Positions 55,267 to 63,550 of a DNA stretch of 64,000 nucleotides are shown here, piece after piece; position 1 is the first letter of the stretch, and each line of letters opens with the position of its first letter. The stretch comes from Fictibacillus fluitans (lineage in GTDB: Bacteria > Bacillota > Bacilli > Bacillales > Fictibacillaceae): contig NZ_JAUHTR010000001.1 in the NCBI RefSeq assembly GCF_030418125.1, positions 744,001 through 808,000 on the forward strand, read 5' to 3'. The translations under genes were made by a program, and so were the position numbers. The notes beneath the pieces were generated by a model that worked only from the letters and a program-made list of their open reading frames with translations, was not told where the DNA came from and searched no databases.

Positions 55267-56775
55267 TCATTTTACAAAGATAGTTTGAGAAATTCCAATA
55301 ATTTTACCACAAGCGTCCAGCGCTTTCACTTGATAATAAGGGCCTGAAGCATTTACTTTTATCTTCGTTTCAAATCCCGAACGAGGGGCCTGGGCACCAG
55401 CAATTTTCAATTTGTTTATAGAAGAGCCCGCCAGCACCTGCCAAGCTGCAGTTTCAGTCGAGCCATTCCATGAAGCATAGACTTCAGCAGTCTTCTTACT
55501 TAATGGAACCACTGTCAGACTCGGCGGATAACCTGGTCTCCCTTTCCAATTACTTTTGAAAGCCCTGTATGACTCATACTGATCGGGATACTGCATATCA
55601 TATATTAAATTTTTCGAAGGATTTTTTAATGTATTTCCAGCTTTGCGAAATTCAGAAAGATATGGCTCTTGTCCCCAACCGATAAACTGGTTGCAGTTCG
55701 GCAGTTGCTGCATATTCCCCTGACTTCCAACAATAAGTGGAGGGTCATGGTAGTATGTCCGGTCTACAACTGCTTTCATTGATTTAAAGTCAAGCTGCAG
55801 CAGTAAACCGCGTGCCCGCCCTTCCGGTGGTGAAGTCGGAGTAGCGCAGCATTCATTATCAAATAAACTGATTCGGTTTCTTCCTCTAAACCTTGCATCA
55901 TGCTGCCAGGAAAAGGAAGCGTGTGGTCCCAGAATAAAGTCTGATTGTTTTCCGCCAAGCTGCCATAGAATGTCACCTGTATTTTTGTCAATATGGTAGA
56001 CTGCCCACATGTTGCGCATGTTAATGAGCAGCGTATTATCCGGCCCTTCTTCAATTGAATTTATATGGAAACAATCCCATATATTATTATTAACGAATGC
56101 AGTAGATGCAGGAAGCATGGAATCTGCGGGATTCAGGTGGTCCAGAACATTCCAAAAGAAAACAAGCTCACCGGTTTTAAGATCCACCTCCTGGATCGAG
56201 TAATTGTCGATAAACCCGTTTCCCGGCCCACCAAATGGAGATAAATCTGCAGGTACTTGTTTAACTGCCAAAAAAAGTGCTGTATTTCTTTTAGTAATCT
56301 TAAACTCGTGCAAATCAGCCGTATATCCTTTTTGAGCAATGACTGTTTTTATCACCTCATATTTCTGGTTGATAATTTGAAAAAATGCTCCCGGCTCCGG
56401 AGCCCCGACGGGAAGGTTCGCATTATTAGTCTGGACACCCGAAATCGATCCTTCCCACATGGTAAGTACAGGCTTTCCTTTATAGCATTGAACTTTAAAG
56501 TCGGTATTTTGGATCAAACGGTTTTTAAGTGGTTTGAACCAGACCGGGTTACCTGCTTGATCCATGATCAATGATCCTGGTTGAGCAATCGTTTCCTCTC
56601 TGTTCCCAGTATAAGGAGCAACGAATATCAAGCCTGGTTGGGTCCCCCTCTTATTCACATTAACCTTCACCTTTATGGGATGCAGATTTGGTTCAGATAC
56701 AAAGTTCCAGACCTGTGAATCATCCTCATTTTTCACTGATATGTAACCCCCTCTTCTGAAATAGGCAGTTTCCAA
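55267..56775 (-). CDS. Arylsulfotransferase-fold (ASST) protein
   Basis: A 502-residue protein with the ASST beta-propeller character: IMDQAGNPVWFKPL, DLHEFKITKRNTALF, WDCFHINSIEEGPDNTLLI and the propeller repeat DKNTGDILWQLGGK. In enterobacterial ASST a His is transiently sulfated; several conserved His are seen here (DLHEF, CFHIN, WQHDARF). The C-terminal 100 residues resemble a fibronectin-type domain. There is no signal peptide, so the protein looks cytosolic or non-classically exported, unlike the periplasmic enzyme. The start is TTG 56775; GTG 56736 with AGAGGGGG is an alternative. Actual activity unknown. Confidence 0.8.
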   Translation of the reverse strand: METAYFRRGGYISVKNEDDSQVWNFVSEPNLHPIKVKVNVNKRGTQPGLIFVAPYTGNREETIAQPGSLIMDQAGNPVWFKPLKNRLIQNTDFKVQCYKGKPVLTMWEGSISGVQTNNANLPVGAPEPGAFFQIINQKYEVIKTVIAQKGYTADLHEFKITKRNTALFLAVKQVPADLSPFGGPGNGFIDNYSIQEVDLKTGELVFFWNVLDHLNPADSMLPASTAFVNNNIWDCFHINSIEEGPDNTLLINMRNMWAVYHIDKNTGDILWQLGGKQSDFILGPHASFSWQHDARFRGRNRISLFDNECCATPTSPPEGRARGLLLQLDFKSMKAVVDRTYYHDPPLIVGSQGNMQQLPNCNQFIGWGQEPYLSEFRKAGNTLKNPSKNLIYDMQYPDQYESYRAFKSNWKGRPGYPPSLTVVPLSKKTAEVYASWNGSTETAAWQVLAGSSINKLKIAGAQAPRSGFETKIKVNASGPYYQVKALDACGKIIGISQTIFVK

Positions 56776-56829
56776 AAGTTATATTCATCCATATAACATG
56801 ATATTCTTGGTATACAATCTTAGGTAAAA

Positions 56830-56874
56830 AGAAAAAATCCCCCGGTTACCTTTTAGGAACCGAAGGGATTTAAT
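56830..56874 (-). terminator. Terminator of the AlkD-like gene
   Basis: AAATCCCTTCGGTTCCTAAAAGGTAACCGGGGGATTTTTTC on the minus strand, following the stop at 56924 by about 50 bases. Confidence 0.75.
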
Positions 56875-56923
56875 AAATTACTTTGCATTGGATAAGGTAC
56901 TAAATTAACTTTAGCTAGGACTT

Positions 56924-57631
56924 TTAGCATCTGACATACCTTCGTTTAAAACCGAGCTTCCCTCTCTCTACTTGTTTTTGAATACTTTCTTGCGCATTTA
57001 GAAAACTGCTTTTTTTCTTGTCCCTTTTGACTTCTACAATACCCACTTCCCTTGCAGTCACTACAGCTTTTTCATACAGTGGCGTATATGAAGTTCCTAC
57101 GGTGTACAGAAAGTTATTCATAGCGGACTTTGTTCTTTCTGGTGAAGTATGAATTGATTTTTTTGCCAAATCAAGCATATTGGAAATTTTACTTTCGGAA
57201 AACGCTTGGTCCTTGCGACTTCCCAAAAGCCAGCAATAACAACTCCAGCCAGCAGACATTTTTAGTTCTTCACCACTTGAAATCCATTTATCAGCAACCT
57301 CTTGTGCAATATCTGACTCAGATAACGTAACTGCGACTACATAATCTGATAGCATATAAAAATAAGCAGCCTCCAGCCAACGGTCATAATCAGATTCAGT
57401 CATGCCGTCCGGGTCCGCTATAATGCCTGCAAAATACATTGCATCGTAGTTACCTGTAGCATAAAGCTCTTCAGCTAAACGTTGATTTCTCTTTATTTTC
57501 TTTGCGATTGGCTTCATAGCGCCTGTAGCCACACCGAAAAGCGGCTCATGTGCGCCATTGGATATGTACATTTTTTTAGTTCGTTCCTTACCGAGGGCTT
57601 CTAGTTCCTGCATAACTGTATTAAAATCCAT
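56924..57631 (-). CDS. AlkD-like DNA alkylation repair protein
   Basis: A 235-residue all-helical HEAT-like repeat protein of the DNA alkylation repair (AlkC/AlkD) family, which excises alkylated purines as a glycosylase. The region GVATGAMKPIAKKIKRN and repeats such as LYATGNYDAMYFAGIIADP fit. The tail is basic. Catalytic residues were not assigned. Start ATG 57631 follows AAGGGAGGAAGTGCGACACG. Single-gene unit. Confidence 0.84.
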   Translation of the reverse strand: MDFNTVMQELEALGKERTKKMYISNGAHEPLFGVATGAMKPIAKKIKRNQRLAEELYATGNYDAMYFAGIIADPDGMTESDYDRWLEAAYFYMLSDYVVAVTLSESDIAQEVADKWISSGEELKMSAGWSCYCWLLGSRKDQAFSESKISNMLDLAKKSIHTSPERTKSAMNNFLYTVGTSYTPLYEKAVVTAREVGIVEVKRDKKKSSFLNAQESIQKQVERGKLGFKRRYVRC

Positions 57632-57881
57632 CGTGTCGCACTTCCTCCCTTATCGTTTTCCTTCTATAATTGTAACCAAATCAGCAAGAAAATGTAAGCC
57701 AATCGCTCCTTTTCTCCAGAAATCCTTGATTTATAAAATGTTATTGAAAAGACCGGTTTTATGTAGCATAAATACTGTATTCTCCTATTTAAAAATCGAT
57801 TCTGTAAAAATATGAAGACAAAACATCCATAAGAAGATATTATTAAGGTTAAGAATGATGGGCAGTAGGAGGTATGAACAG

Positions 57882-58055
57882 ATGTCATCTGAAAAAAAAT
57901 TAAGCTTTCAAGAGGCAGTTAAGCAAAGACTGGCTGAAAAAAAACAGCAGCAGGCCAACGGAAATTTCTCAACGAACCCTGTAAAGTCAACAAAGCAAAT
58001 GAAGAGCCAGCAGACGAAGAAGGCAAACAACCAACACCGTCGCACCGGCGTTTAA
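57882..58055 (+). CDS. Small basic Bacillaceae protein
   Basis: A 57-residue highly charged, Gln/Lys-rich protein (KLSFQEAVKQRLAEKKQQQA, ending NNQHRRTGV), likely disordered. I recall similar short conserved proteins in Bacillus without a function. ATG 57882 is the start: AGGAGG is nine bases upstream, while a longer frame from 57855 includes that site. Followed by a terminator. Confidence 0.72.
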   Translation: MSSEKKLSFQEAVKQRLAEKKQQQANGNFSTNPVKSTKQMKSQQTKKANNQHRRTGV

Positions 58056-58067
58056 TAAACATTTAAG

Positions 58068-58091
58068 AACCCTTTACGGAGGGTTTTTTTC
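58068..58091 (+). terminator. Terminator of the small basic protein gene
   Basis: AACCCT TTACGG AGGGTT followed by a seven-T run. Confidence 0.78.
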
Positions 58092-58130
58092 TTTATTTTT
58101 TTGTCCAGGCAGAAGCTCAATAAGGTGCTA

Positions 58131-58172
58131 TTAAATCGCTCCTCCCCCCAAATGAGGGAAGGAGCGATTAAT
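58131..58172. repeat. Isolated hairpin
   Basis: TTAAATCGCTCCT ... AGGAGCGATTAA with inner CCCC/GGG pairing; no T-run on either strand, so it is probably not a simple terminator. It lies between the small basic protein gene and the tRNA terminator. Confidence 0.5.
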
Positions 58173-58175
58173 AAA

Positions 58176-58218
58176 CAAAAAAGCCTGCAACCCTTGATCT
58201 ACAAGGTGTTACAGGCTA
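58176..58218 (-). terminator. Terminator of the tRNA-Val gene
   Basis: AGCCTGTAACACCTTGTAGATCAAGGGTTGCAGGCTTTTTT on the minus strand, about 18 bases after the tRNA 3' end. Confidence 0.8.
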
Positions 58219-58235
58219 ATAATATGTATAAGTTA

Positions 58236-58311
58236 TGGTGACCCGAGAGGGGCTCGAACCCACGACCTCTACCCTGTCAAGGTAGCGCTCTCCCAGCTGA
58301 GCTATCGGATC
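58236..58311 (-). tRNA. tRNA-Val (anticodon GAC)
   Basis: A 76-base cloverleaf including encoded CCA. The acceptor stem GATCCGA/TCGGGTC pairs fully with one T-G pair; D-arm AGCTCAGCTGGGAGAGC; anticodon stem CTACC/GGTAG with loop TTGACAG, anticodon GAC (Val, codon GUC); T-arm GTGGGTTCGAGCCC. Single tRNA gene with its own terminator. Confidence 0.95.
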
Positions 58312-58389
58312 AGTAATTATGTATCGGACAAATAGAATTATATCTCATAACTAACTATTTTGACAACCCCTTTTATCTAAAAAGGTTGA

Positions 58390-58424
58390 AAAAGAAACAG
58401 GCCCCGAAAAACAGGGCCTTATTC
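58390..58424 (-). terminator. Terminator of the DUF6143 gene
   Basis: AAGGCCCTGTTTTTCGGGGCCTGTTTCTTTTT on the minus strand, just after the stop codon at 58430. Confidence 0.75.
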
Positions 58425-58429
58425 AATTC

Positions 58430-59185
58430 TTATTTTTCTTCCCATTCAAAGGAAACGACCGATTTCAAATTACAATCGTTGCAGTGGGCAGTCAGGTAAA
58501 CCATAACATTCGTTCCCTGGCCGATCACCCATAAGCCATCGAGTTCCACCGTAATGGAAGTGTTAGCCGGGATGACGCGAGTAGCCCCAATTGCTCCGTT
58601 CACCGGGGAGTTTGGAAGAATTCCATATTGGATTTGTCCTTTTGGCCGGTCAGGCGGGTTTTTTGAAAGATCAGCCGGTGTAACGTTCGAGGACATCTTC
58701 CCGTTGAAAGGAAGTGTTGGTTTGAAATAGATAGTAGCAATCATTGGATTACAGGTCATGTTCGAGATGGTGATCCGCTGCAGGGAAACGTCCACGTTAG
58801 AGCTTGCCGGATTGACCAGTGACGCCCATACATTTTCTCCAGGTGGGCATGGACACACAGAAAGCGTATCAGTAGACCCGAGAAAGTTATTGGCCTTTGT
58901 TTCTTCTGCCGGGCTTACCTCCGTTTTTTTCTCCTCTTTTGGATACTTGCCAAAGCCCATATTTGGCATTTTGGGCTGCACCGGGATATTTACATTCATA
59001 TTAGGATTTACCGGATAGTTCATGTTGGGGCTGACAGGATAGTTCATATTGGGGCTGATATTGGGATTCGGGTAGTTCATATTCGGATTCATATTGGGAT
59101 TGATGTTTGGATTCATGTTGGGGTTGCTGCCCTGACCATAACCATACCCTGCCCCCTGTCCATACGGGTACATTCTATTTATCAT
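58430..59185 (-). CDS. DUF6143-type protein with Asn/Pro/Met repeat N-terminus, probable spore protein
   Basis: A 251-residue protein in two parts. Residues about 1-75 are low-complexity, with YGQGAGYGYGQG followed by many copies of a P-N-M-N or P-N-I-N unit (NPNMNPNINPNMN). Residues about 95-250 resemble DUF6143 domains: ENVWASLVNPASSNVDVSL, MIATIYFKPTLP and a final FEWEEK. Several Cys are present (CPCPPG, CNDC). ATG 59185 is preferred over 59191 because GAAGGG is nine bases upstream. A sigma-K-like promoter lies 35 bases upstream, suggesting late mother-cell expression. Confidence 0.78.
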   Translation of the reverse strand: MINRMYPYGQGAGYGYGQGSNPNMNPNINPNMNPNMNYPNPNISPNMNYPVSPNMNYPVNPNMNVNIPVQPKMPNMGFGKYPKEEKKTEVSPAEETKANNFLGSTDTLSVCPCPPGENVWASLVNPASSNVDVSLQRITISNMTCNPMIATIYFKPTLPFNGKMSSNVTPADLSKNPPDRPKGQIQYGILPNSPVNGAIGATRVIPANTSITVELDGLWVIGQGTNVMVYLTAHCNDCNLKSVVSFEWEEK

Positions 59186-59219
59186 ATGCATTTTCCCTTC
59201 TTTAAAGTTTACACATTAT

Positions 59220-59248
59220 TACCATATGTAGATAAGCTATACTTGGTC
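59220..59248 (-). promoter_or_regulatory. Candidate sigma-K promoter
   Basis: On the minus strand GACC, 16 bases, CATATGGTA. This matches the sigma-K pattern mACm-N16-CATANNNTA in both elements and spacing. The predicted start is about 27 bases before the DUF6143 gene's ATG. Confidence 0.5.
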
Positions 59249-59272
59249 AGTCTATTTGGAAAAATGGGTAAA

Positions 59273-59308
59273 AGAAAAAGCCATCCTGATTGGGACTGGC
59301 TTTTTTAA
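59273..59308 (-). terminator. Terminator of the PgpA-like gene
   Basis: GCCAGTCC CAATC AGGATGGC followed by TTTTTC on the minus strand, touching the stop codon at 59305. Confidence 0.7.
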
Positions 59309-59859
59309 CCTATTTTTTCTTCCTGGTCATTTAAAGCAATTTCTTCTTTGGATAATCGTTCTTCCTGGTCCCTCAGACGATGGGCAAGACGGCTGGAAGC
59401 ATTTGCGGCGATGCTGGCAACAAGGTCATCCAGAAACGTGTGGACACCCTCGTTTGTCTTCGTATCCAATTTACGGATGATCCCCAGCTTATACTTGTCT
59501 AGGTGTCCGAACGTTGTAACTGCAATACTTCCGTAGCCGAACACTGCCCCAAGTGCTATTGTCTCATCCACGCCAAAAAGGCCTTCATCCATTTCAACGA
59601 TCGCCTGCAATGGTTCTGACAGCAACTTTTTTTCAGCCAGTATATCCAATTCAATTCCCACAAGCAGGGCATGCTGTATTTCCCGTTTTGTCAGTACCTT
59701 ATCTACACTTTCGATACACTCGGTCATCGTTAAATTAGGAGAGAACGGTGACTGCATCTCAAATACAATTTCAGCAATATCCGGGATGGTTACACCTCGC
59801 TCAGCCAGCAGGGTTCTCGCTGCTGTCTCTACTTCCCGACTGTGTACTCTTTTAGTCAT
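59305..59859 (-). CDS. Phosphatidylglycerophosphatase A-like protein (YutG/YpjQ family)
   Basis: A 184-residue protein related to PgpA, which dephosphorylates phosphatidylglycerol phosphate. Regions such as RGVTIPDIAEIVFEMQ and LDILAEKKLLSEPLQAIVE fit the Bacillus YutG/YpjQ branch. It lacks an obvious membrane segment, unlike E. coli PgpA, so catalysis on a lipid is uncertain. The C-terminal 25 residues are highly charged. ATG 59859 follows GAGGTGGACACA; a frame from 59898 has no ribosome site. Confidence 0.82.
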   Translation of the reverse strand: MTKRVHSREVETAARTLLAERGVTIPDIAEIVFEMQSPFSPNLTMTECIESVDKVLTKREIQHALLVGIELDILAEKKLLSEPLQAIVEMDEGLFGVDETIALGAVFGYGSIAVTTFGHLDKYKLGIIRKLDTKTNEGVHTFLDDLVASIAANASSRLAHRLRDQEERLSKEEIALNDQEEKIG

Positions 59860-59987
59860 TGTGTCCACCTCTTGTGCTTTCCTTGGATTTTTGCACAATA
59901 ATCATATATCTTGATTAGATTATACCACTGTATGATAAAATAAAACGAATACTATGAAAGCGCTCTTTTCAAGATAGGAGAATTATG

Positions 59988-60710
59988 ATGCCCTTTAAAG
60001 GTACTATCGAAGAACAAACTCTACATAGCCAGGAACTGAATGAGAAGGTTCCTTTATTGGTCTATTACCCGCCCGTATATACAACCTTAAAAAAATACCC
60101 GGTGTTAATTGCGCAGGATGGCCCCGATTATTTTCAATTAGGAAGACTCGCCTCTACAGCAGATGAGTTGATTCAGTCAGGGGATATAGAGCCCATGATC
60201 ATTATTGGAATTGCTCATCAGCGGGGAGATGACAGGCATCAAAAATACCATCCCATTGGATCAAAGCATTCCTCCTACCTGAGGTTTATGTCAAATGAAC
60301 TGCCAGCCTACATTAATCAGGAATTTAACACATATCTCCTCGGATCGGGGATATGCCTTATTGGAGATTCACTCGGAGGGTATGTTTCACTTATGTGCGG
60401 TTTACGATACCCCCGCACGTTTGGCCAGTTGATTCTGCAGTCGCCTTTTGTTGATTCGAACGTCCTTGAAATACTGCATTCATTTACAGGGTATGAATTG
60501 CTGAAGCTTTACCATTCTGTCGGAACAGAGGAAGCAAAATTTAAATCGCCAAGCGGTGTAAAAGATTTTCTTACACCCAACCGGCAACTCTTCAGGATGC
60601 TTGAAACCAAAAATTTCGAGTATCAATACGAAGAATTTCAAGGAAATCACCTGTGGTCGGATTGGCAGAAGAACTTGGTACCTGCATTGAAGTTTATTTA
60701 CGGGAAATAA
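59988..60710 (+). CDS. yjcH: YjcH, alpha/beta hydrolase (esterase D-like)
   Basis: A 240-residue alpha/beta hydrolase of the putative esterase family. Nucleophile Ser in IGDSLGGYVSL, an Asp in the SPFVDSNVLE region, and His in FQGNHLWSDW near the C-terminus make a plausible triad. It heads the yjcH-yjcG-yjcF order of B. subtilis. Two adjacent ATG codons, 59985 and 59988; the second is seven bases from AGGAG. Substrate unknown. Confidence 0.88.
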   Translation: MPFKGTIEEQTLHSQELNEKVPLLVYYPPVYTTLKKYPVLIAQDGPDYFQLGRLASTADELIQSGDIEPMIIIGIAHQRGDDRHQKYHPIGSKHSSYLRFMSNELPAYINQEFNTYLLGSGICLIGDSLGGYVSLMCGLRYPRTFGQLILQSPFVDSNVLEILHSFTGYELLKLYHSVGTEEAKFKSPSGVKDFLTPNRQLFRMLETKNFEYQYEEFQGNHLWSDWQKNLVPALKFIYGK

Positions 60711-60774
60711 TTCAATTTGTGAAGTTATAAGAATTTTTGATATACTAATCCAAAAGATAAGGGAGGAAAATTAA

Positions 60775-61293
60775 ATGAACTACGGTATTGCCATTTTCCC
60801 ATCTACAGACCTGAAAGATAAAATAAATTCGTATCGCAAACGTTATGATCCTCATTATTCCATCATTGATCCTCATGTTACTCTCAAGGATCCGTTTGAG
60901 GCGAGTGATGCTGAAATTGATGAAATTATCAGCTATATTCAAGATGTGGCCAAGACTTCTCCTCCTATTAAAATTCATATCTCCCGGGTGAGCTCTTTCC
61001 ATCCGGTTAACAATGTCATCTATTTAAAAGTGAACAACACTGAAGAGCTCAGCTCTCTTCATGAAAAGCTTTATGAAGGTCCCCTTCAGCATGAACATCC
61101 GTATAATTTCGTTCCTCACCTCACACTTGCTCAAAAGCTTTCAGATGTTGAGCACGCCGACGTTCTTGAACGCCTTAAAATGGTGGAAGCGGAATATGAA
61201 GAAACCGTACATGAATTTCACCTTCTCAAACGGGATGAAGAATCCGACCGCTGGGAGATTTACAAAACATTTACACTTGGGAAGGAAGCATAA
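60775..61293 (+). CDS. yjcG: YjcG, 2H phosphoesterase / 2'-5' RNA ligase-like
   Basis: A 172-residue member of the 2H phosphoesterase superfamily with both H-x-T motifs: HVT at residues 34-36 and HLT at 115-117. Relatives act on cyclic phosphodiesters or seal RNA 2'-5' links; the natural substrate of YjcG is not known. ATG 60775 follows AGGGAGGAAAATTAA. It is two bases before yjcF. Confidence 0.92.
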   Translation: MNYGIAIFPSTDLKDKINSYRKRYDPHYSIIDPHVTLKDPFEASDAEIDEIISYIQDVAKTSPPIKIHISRVSSFHPVNNVIYLKVNNTEELSSLHEKLYEGPLQHEHPYNFVPHLTLAQKLSDVEHADVLERLKMVEAEYEETVHEFHLLKRDEESDRWEIYKTFTLGKEA

Positions 61294-61295
61294 AG

Positions 61296-61730
61296 TTGAA
61301 GATCAAGGTTGTTACTACGACAGATGAAGCATACAAAGACGCCTTATCCGTTCGAAAAGAGGTATTTGTTAACGAACAAAACGTATCAGAAGACCTTGAG
61401 GTAGATCATCTTGAGGATACGGCTACGCACTTTGTACTTTATGATACAGAAAACCATCCGATTGGAGCTGGACGAATGCGTCCAATTGAGGACGGCGGAA
61501 AAGTGGAAAGAGTATGCATTATTTCCAACAGACGCAAACAAGGTTTAGGTGATTTGCTGATGAAGGGTATGGAGCAGGAAGCCGTCCGGCTGAACTATCC
61601 TGCTTTAACATTATATGCGCAAGTGCAGGCAGAGGACTTTTATAAAAAACTGGGATATACGACAACATCAAAAGAACCCTTTATAGACGCCAATATTCTT
61701 CATGTGGCGATGAAAAAAGCCTTGAACTGA
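61296..61730 (+). CDS. yjcF: YjcF, GNAT acetyltransferase
   Basis: A 144-residue GNAT protein of the ElaA/YjcF type. Acetyl-CoA loop in VCIISNRRKQGLGDLLM, upstream FVLYDTENHPIGAGRMRP and C-terminal FYKKLGYTTT. The substrate is unknown. TTG 61296 is the start, with GGAAGGAAG upstream overlapping the end of yjcG. Last gene of the operon, terminated at 61713-61757. Confidence 0.9.
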   Translation: MKIKVVTTTDEAYKDALSVRKEVFVNEQNVSEDLEVDHLEDTATHFVLYDTENHPIGAGRMRPIEDGGKVERVCIISNRRKQGLGDLLMKGMEQEAVRLNYPALTLYAQVQAEDFYKKLGYTTTSKEPFIDANILHVAMKKALN

Positions 61731-61757
61731 TGGACAATCAGATCAAGGCTTTTTTCT
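61713..61757 (+). terminator. Terminator of the yjcHGF operon
   Basis: AAAAAAGCCTTGA ... TCAAGGCTTTTTT with a 15-base loop that contains the smaller repeat CTGAT/ATCAG. It overlaps the last codons of yjcF. Confidence 0.82.
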
Positions 61758-61825
61758 ATTGACTCTGAGTAATTTGCTGCCCAATAGCGAACACTATCGT
61801 TAATTTCGCATTTCTGGGGGATATC

Positions 61826-62503
61826 ATGAACCTTGGCACAATTACAATTGAAATGGTCGTCGGCTTTTTCGCCCTGTTTTTTTTGACAAAAATCCTTGGA
61901 AAAACACAACTATCCCAATTGACACCCTTTGATTTTATATCCGCTCTCATTCTTGGGGAACTTGTTGGCAACGCCATGTATGATCCTGATGTGCATATCT
62001 GGATGATCTTGTTCGCCATTAGTGTCTGGGGAGTTCTCATGTTCTCATTGGAAATCCTCACCCAAAAGTCCATGAAGTTCCGCAAGGTTTTGGAAGGTTC
62101 CCCTTCTATTGTCATTCGCAAAGGAATCATGGATCGTAAACAAATGCAAAAAAACAAAATTGATATCAATCAGCTGCAAAACCTCATCCGGCAAAAGGGA
62201 TACTTCAGTATGAGAGAGATCGACTATGCTATTCTCGAGACGAACGGCTCAATCTCTGTTCTCCCCAAAAGCGATAACCAGCCGGTAACAAGGCAGGATT
62301 TGAATCTCCCTCAACAAAAAACCACTCTTCCGGTCACCCTGATCATGGATGGAACCATTATTTACGATAACCTTTCAACTGCGGGAATTGATGAAGACTG
62401 GCTGATGAACGAGCTCAGGAACAAAAACATTCACTCCGCTAAAAACGTATTTTATGCAGAATGGAAGCAAGACGAGGAATTGCTTGTGATGAAGGAAAAC
62501 TAA
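61826..62503 (+). CDS. DUF421/YetF-family membrane protein
   Basis: A 225-residue protein with an N-terminal membrane region (about residues 5-25, 35-55 and 58-78) and a cytosolic DUF421 domain (about 85-200; for example GSPSIVIRKGIMDRKQMQKN and FSMREIDYAILETNGSISVL). B. subtilis has many YetF paralogues, some in spore germination or stress, so no symbol is assigned. ATG 61826 follows CTGGGGGATATC. Confidence 0.88.
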   Translation: MNLGTITIEMVVGFFALFFLTKILGKTQLSQLTPFDFISALILGELVGNAMYDPDVHIWMILFAISVWGVLMFSLEILTQKSMKFRKVLEGSPSIVIRKGIMDRKQMQKNKIDINQLQNLIRQKGYFSMREIDYAILETNGSISVLPKSDNQPVTRQDLNLPQQKTTLPVTLIMDGTIIYDNLSTAGIDEDWLMNELRNKNIHSAKNVFYAEWKQDEELLVMKEN

Positions 62504-62534
62504 AAAAGAACACGAAAAACCGTGTTCTTTTTTA
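62502..62534. terminator. Bidirectional terminator
   Basis: AAAAAAGAACACG AAAAA CGTGTTCTTTTTT, perfectly symmetrical, between the DUF421 gene and the convergent coiled-coil gene. Confidence 0.85.
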
Positions 62535-62546
62535 CGTGTAATCAAA

Positions 62547-63437
62547 TCAGAAGTTAATTGCGATTTGGTTGTATGCCTTCACCTTGTATTGCTGCTTGTT
62601 AAAAAACACAAACGCTTCAACTGTCAGGTTACCAATCGCTTCTTTTTTAAACGGAATGAGATAGTCCTGAATGATGGCTTTTTCCCCAGGATCGATGGTC
62701 AGGTCGCGGATGGGACAAATCCAAATTTCGCCCCGCTCTTTTGCCTCTGTTGACCAGTCATTATCAATAAACATCCACTGATAGTTTGACAGATTATCCT
62801 GATTGGTTTCATGGTTTTCGGTTGAATAAATTTTTCCTTTTATGATATTAGCTTCATTAGGCTGGAATCTGAAGCAAATGGAAGGATTGTGCAGAGGAAC
62901 AAGCCCTGTATTTTCAATCAAAAATGATCCTTTTATTAATCCGCTCAGATCCTCTTTCATAATCATGGAGTAATCAAACAAGCAGAGGCATTCATAATCA
63001 CGCTTCACAAATATGCTGTCTTCATCATCTTCTGCTTTTTTCAGGAATGGATCAGGACGTCCCTGAAGTGACAGCTTTTTTTCCAAAGCTTTGATTTTTT
63101 GCAGGCTGTTTTCCAGTTTAACTTCCTTCTCATTCATTTCTTTTTGTACTGTAGTTAGCAAATCCTCATAATCGGCAACCTTTTTTTCATAATCCTCACT
63201 TTTGGAACGTGTCATCTGTTCCCTTAACTGGATGACCTCTTCTTCAAGTTTCGCCTTGTCTGCTTCAAGTGCCCGAAATTCAGCCTCTCTTACTGCATCA
63301 GTTACTTCTTTTTCAAGGGTCTCAATTTGTTCTTCTGCAAAAACCAGTTTTTTTTCAAGAGCTAACGATTTTTCCTGATAAAACTCAGCACGGGCAATGA
63401 GACGGTCATAGCTCAACCGTTCTTTTTGAGAATGCAT
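62547..63437 (-). CDS. Coiled-coil protein with a C-terminal beta domain
   Basis: A 296-residue protein of unknown family. Residues about 10-130 form a long coiled coil (EEQIETLEKEVTDAVREAEF, KLEEEVIQLREQM). Residues about 145-296 look like an immunoglobulin-like or DUF11-type beta domain with GSFLIENTGLVPLHNPSICF and DPGEKAIIQDYLIPF, a pattern seen in extracellular or structural proteins. There is no signal peptide. A spore-structural role is possible given its neighbours, but this is only contextual. ATG 63437 follows AGGGAGGGACACAA. Confidence 0.68.
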   Translation of the reverse strand: MHSQKERLSYDRLIARAEFYQEKSLALEKKLVFAEEQIETLEKEVTDAVREAEFRALEADKAKLEEEVIQLREQMTRSKSEDYEKKVADYEDLLTTVQKEMNEKEVKLENSLQKIKALEKKLSLQGRPDPFLKKAEDDEDSIFVKRDYECLCLFDYSMIMKEDLSGLIKGSFLIENTGLVPLHNPSICFRFQPNEANIIKGKIYSTENHETNQDNLSNYQWMFIDNDWSTEAKERGEIWICPIRDLTIDPGEKAIIQDYLIPFKKEAIGNLTVEAFVFFNKQQYKVKAYNQIAINF

Positions 63438-63503
63438 TTGTGTCCCTCCCTAAATAGGCTCCCATCTTTATCTTATGTAATAGGGGTTGATTCGTTCACA
63501 GAA

Positions 63504-63538
63504 ATAAAAAAAAGAGCAGGAGGATCCTGCTCTCTTCT
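63504..63538 (-). terminator. Terminator of the edge gene
   Basis: AGAGAGCAGGATCCTCCTGCTCTTTTTTTT on the minus strand, 13 bases after the stop at 63551. Confidence 0.83.
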
Positions 63539-63550
63539 ACATTCATTCAA

